7,050 nt of DNA from Massilia sp. Its GTDB lineage: Bacteria; Pseudomonadota; Gammaproteobacteria; Burkholderiales; Burkholderiaceae_D. The first letter of the stretch is position 1. Each line of letters opens with the position of its first letter. This document shows positions 6,532 to 7,050 of the stretch, one piece after another. Location of the stretch: positions 1-7,050 of the forward strand of contig DOUW01000505.1 of NCBI GenBank assembly GCA_003520365.1. The letters are read 5' to 3'. A program made the translations under genes and the position numbers. The notes under the pieces are model-generated. The model had not been told where the DNA came from. It made no database searches and saw only the letters and a list, made by a program, of their open reading frames with translations.

Positions 6532-7050
6532 TTACTTGAGGTCGCCGAACGGGTCGTTGGAGGATACGGTGTTCTTGGCGGGAGGCTGCTGTGCCGTCGA
6601 GGCCGACGACCGTGTCCTCGCAGGCGGCTTGGACTTGGTCGGCACCAGCGCGTCCTCGCCCAGGCTGCTCCGCAACAGCTTGGCCAGGCCCTGCGCTTCC
6701 GTCTTCACGTCGCCATCGAGCTTGTTCTTGCGCGTCAGGTCGTTCAGCGCCTTGCTCGTCACGCGCAGGCCGCTGACCGCGGCGATGCTGTGGGCCAGCG
6801 TGTCGTCGGGAGCGCGTTCCAGCGCTTCCTGCGCATTGACGATCGCTTCGCCGTAATCCTTGGCATCAAAGCGCATCTGCGCCATGCGCACCCAAGGGGT
6901 CTTGTCGGTCGGGAAGGCCTGGGCCGCACCCTTGAGCAAGGTGTAGGCCTTGTCGGCCTGGCCGGCGGCAACGGCCGCGTCGGCGTCGGCCATGGTGGTG
7001 GCAACGGATGCCCCCTTCGCCGCGGCGCCGGCGCCTCCGCCGGTGGTGCC
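6532..7050 (-). CDS. TPR-repeat protein upstream of tssB (partial, 5' end outside window)
   Basis: The frame is open from the window edge to TAA at 6534-6532, giving 172 residues of a protein whose start is not in view. It opens with a low-complexity Gly/Ala/Thr stretch (residues 1-19 as seen), then two helical hairpins of tetratricopeptide type: AAGQADKAYTLLKGAAQAFP at about 28-47 and ARFDAKDYGEAI-like repeat (actual FDAKDYGEAI near 60-69) ending ALERAPDD. A Ser/Pro/Thr/Ala-rich, probably disordered tail ends in NDPFGDLK. The ATG at 6993 is in frame but has no convincing ribosome site at a useful distance, so it is probably internal. TPR domains bind proteins; a role as a T6SS accessory factor is inferred only from the position before tssB. 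The Gly/Ala linker could follow a lipoprotein signal, but that part lies outside the window. Confidence 0.7.
   Translation of the reverse strand, partial: GTTGGGAGAAAKGASVATTMADADAAVAAGQADKAYTLLKGAAQAFPTDKTPWVRMAQMRFDAKDYGEAIVNAQEALERAPDDTLAHSIAAVSGLRVTSKALNDLTRKNKLDGDVKTEAQGLAKLLRSSLGEDALVPTKSKPPARTRSSASTAQQPPAKNTVSSNDPFGDLK

Noticed and set aside
6532..6993. TPR protein as a complete 153-aa gene starting at ATG 6993
   Set aside because: The frame remains open upstream to the window edge and there is no ribosome site close to this ATG, so the gene is more likely truncated by the window.

Overview
This window is a stretch of a type VI secretion system (T6SS) gene cluster, and every supported gene lies on the minus strand. 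Base composition is strongly G+C-rich, with G or C favoured at third codon positions. The Hcp, TssB/TssC and ClpV proteins look like those of proteobacterial T6SS, and the Hcp sequence in particular resembles versions I associate with Burkholderiales (Burkholderia, Acidovorax, Oxalobacteraceae such as Massilia). That placement is inferred from remembered family resemblance, not from a search.

In transcription order (right to left) the window holds: the 3' part of a TPR-repeat protein gene (7050-6532, 5' end outside); a 51-nt gap with a perfect GC-rich hairpin; tssB (6480-5980); tssC (5979-4489), which starts directly at the tssB stop; hcp/tssD (4454-3963); a 102-nt gap with a second strong hairpin; tssE (3860-3369); clpV/tssH (3336-700); and the 5' part of tssA (690-1, 3' end outside). 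Gaps are otherwise 0-34 nt and the genes carry recognisable Shine-Dalgarno sites, so they probably form one operon. No promoter was recognised, and none of the gene-free stretches exceeds about 100 nt. I see no RNA gene, mobile element or CRISPR array.

The genes fit one machine. TssB and TssC form the contractile sheath around the Hcp tube. TssE is a baseplate component (T4 gp25 relative). TssA helps initiate and coordinate tube/sheath assembly. ClpV disassembles the contracted sheath, and the N-terminal helix it is expected to grip can be seen in TssC. The baseplate genes tssF and tssG, often found between tssE and clpV in related clusters, are not there; presumably they lie outside the window. 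The cluster is a recognisable known system. The least ordinary points are this gene order, the two intergenic hairpins (one in the tssB leader, one just after hcp), and the less well described TPR protein at the upstream edge.
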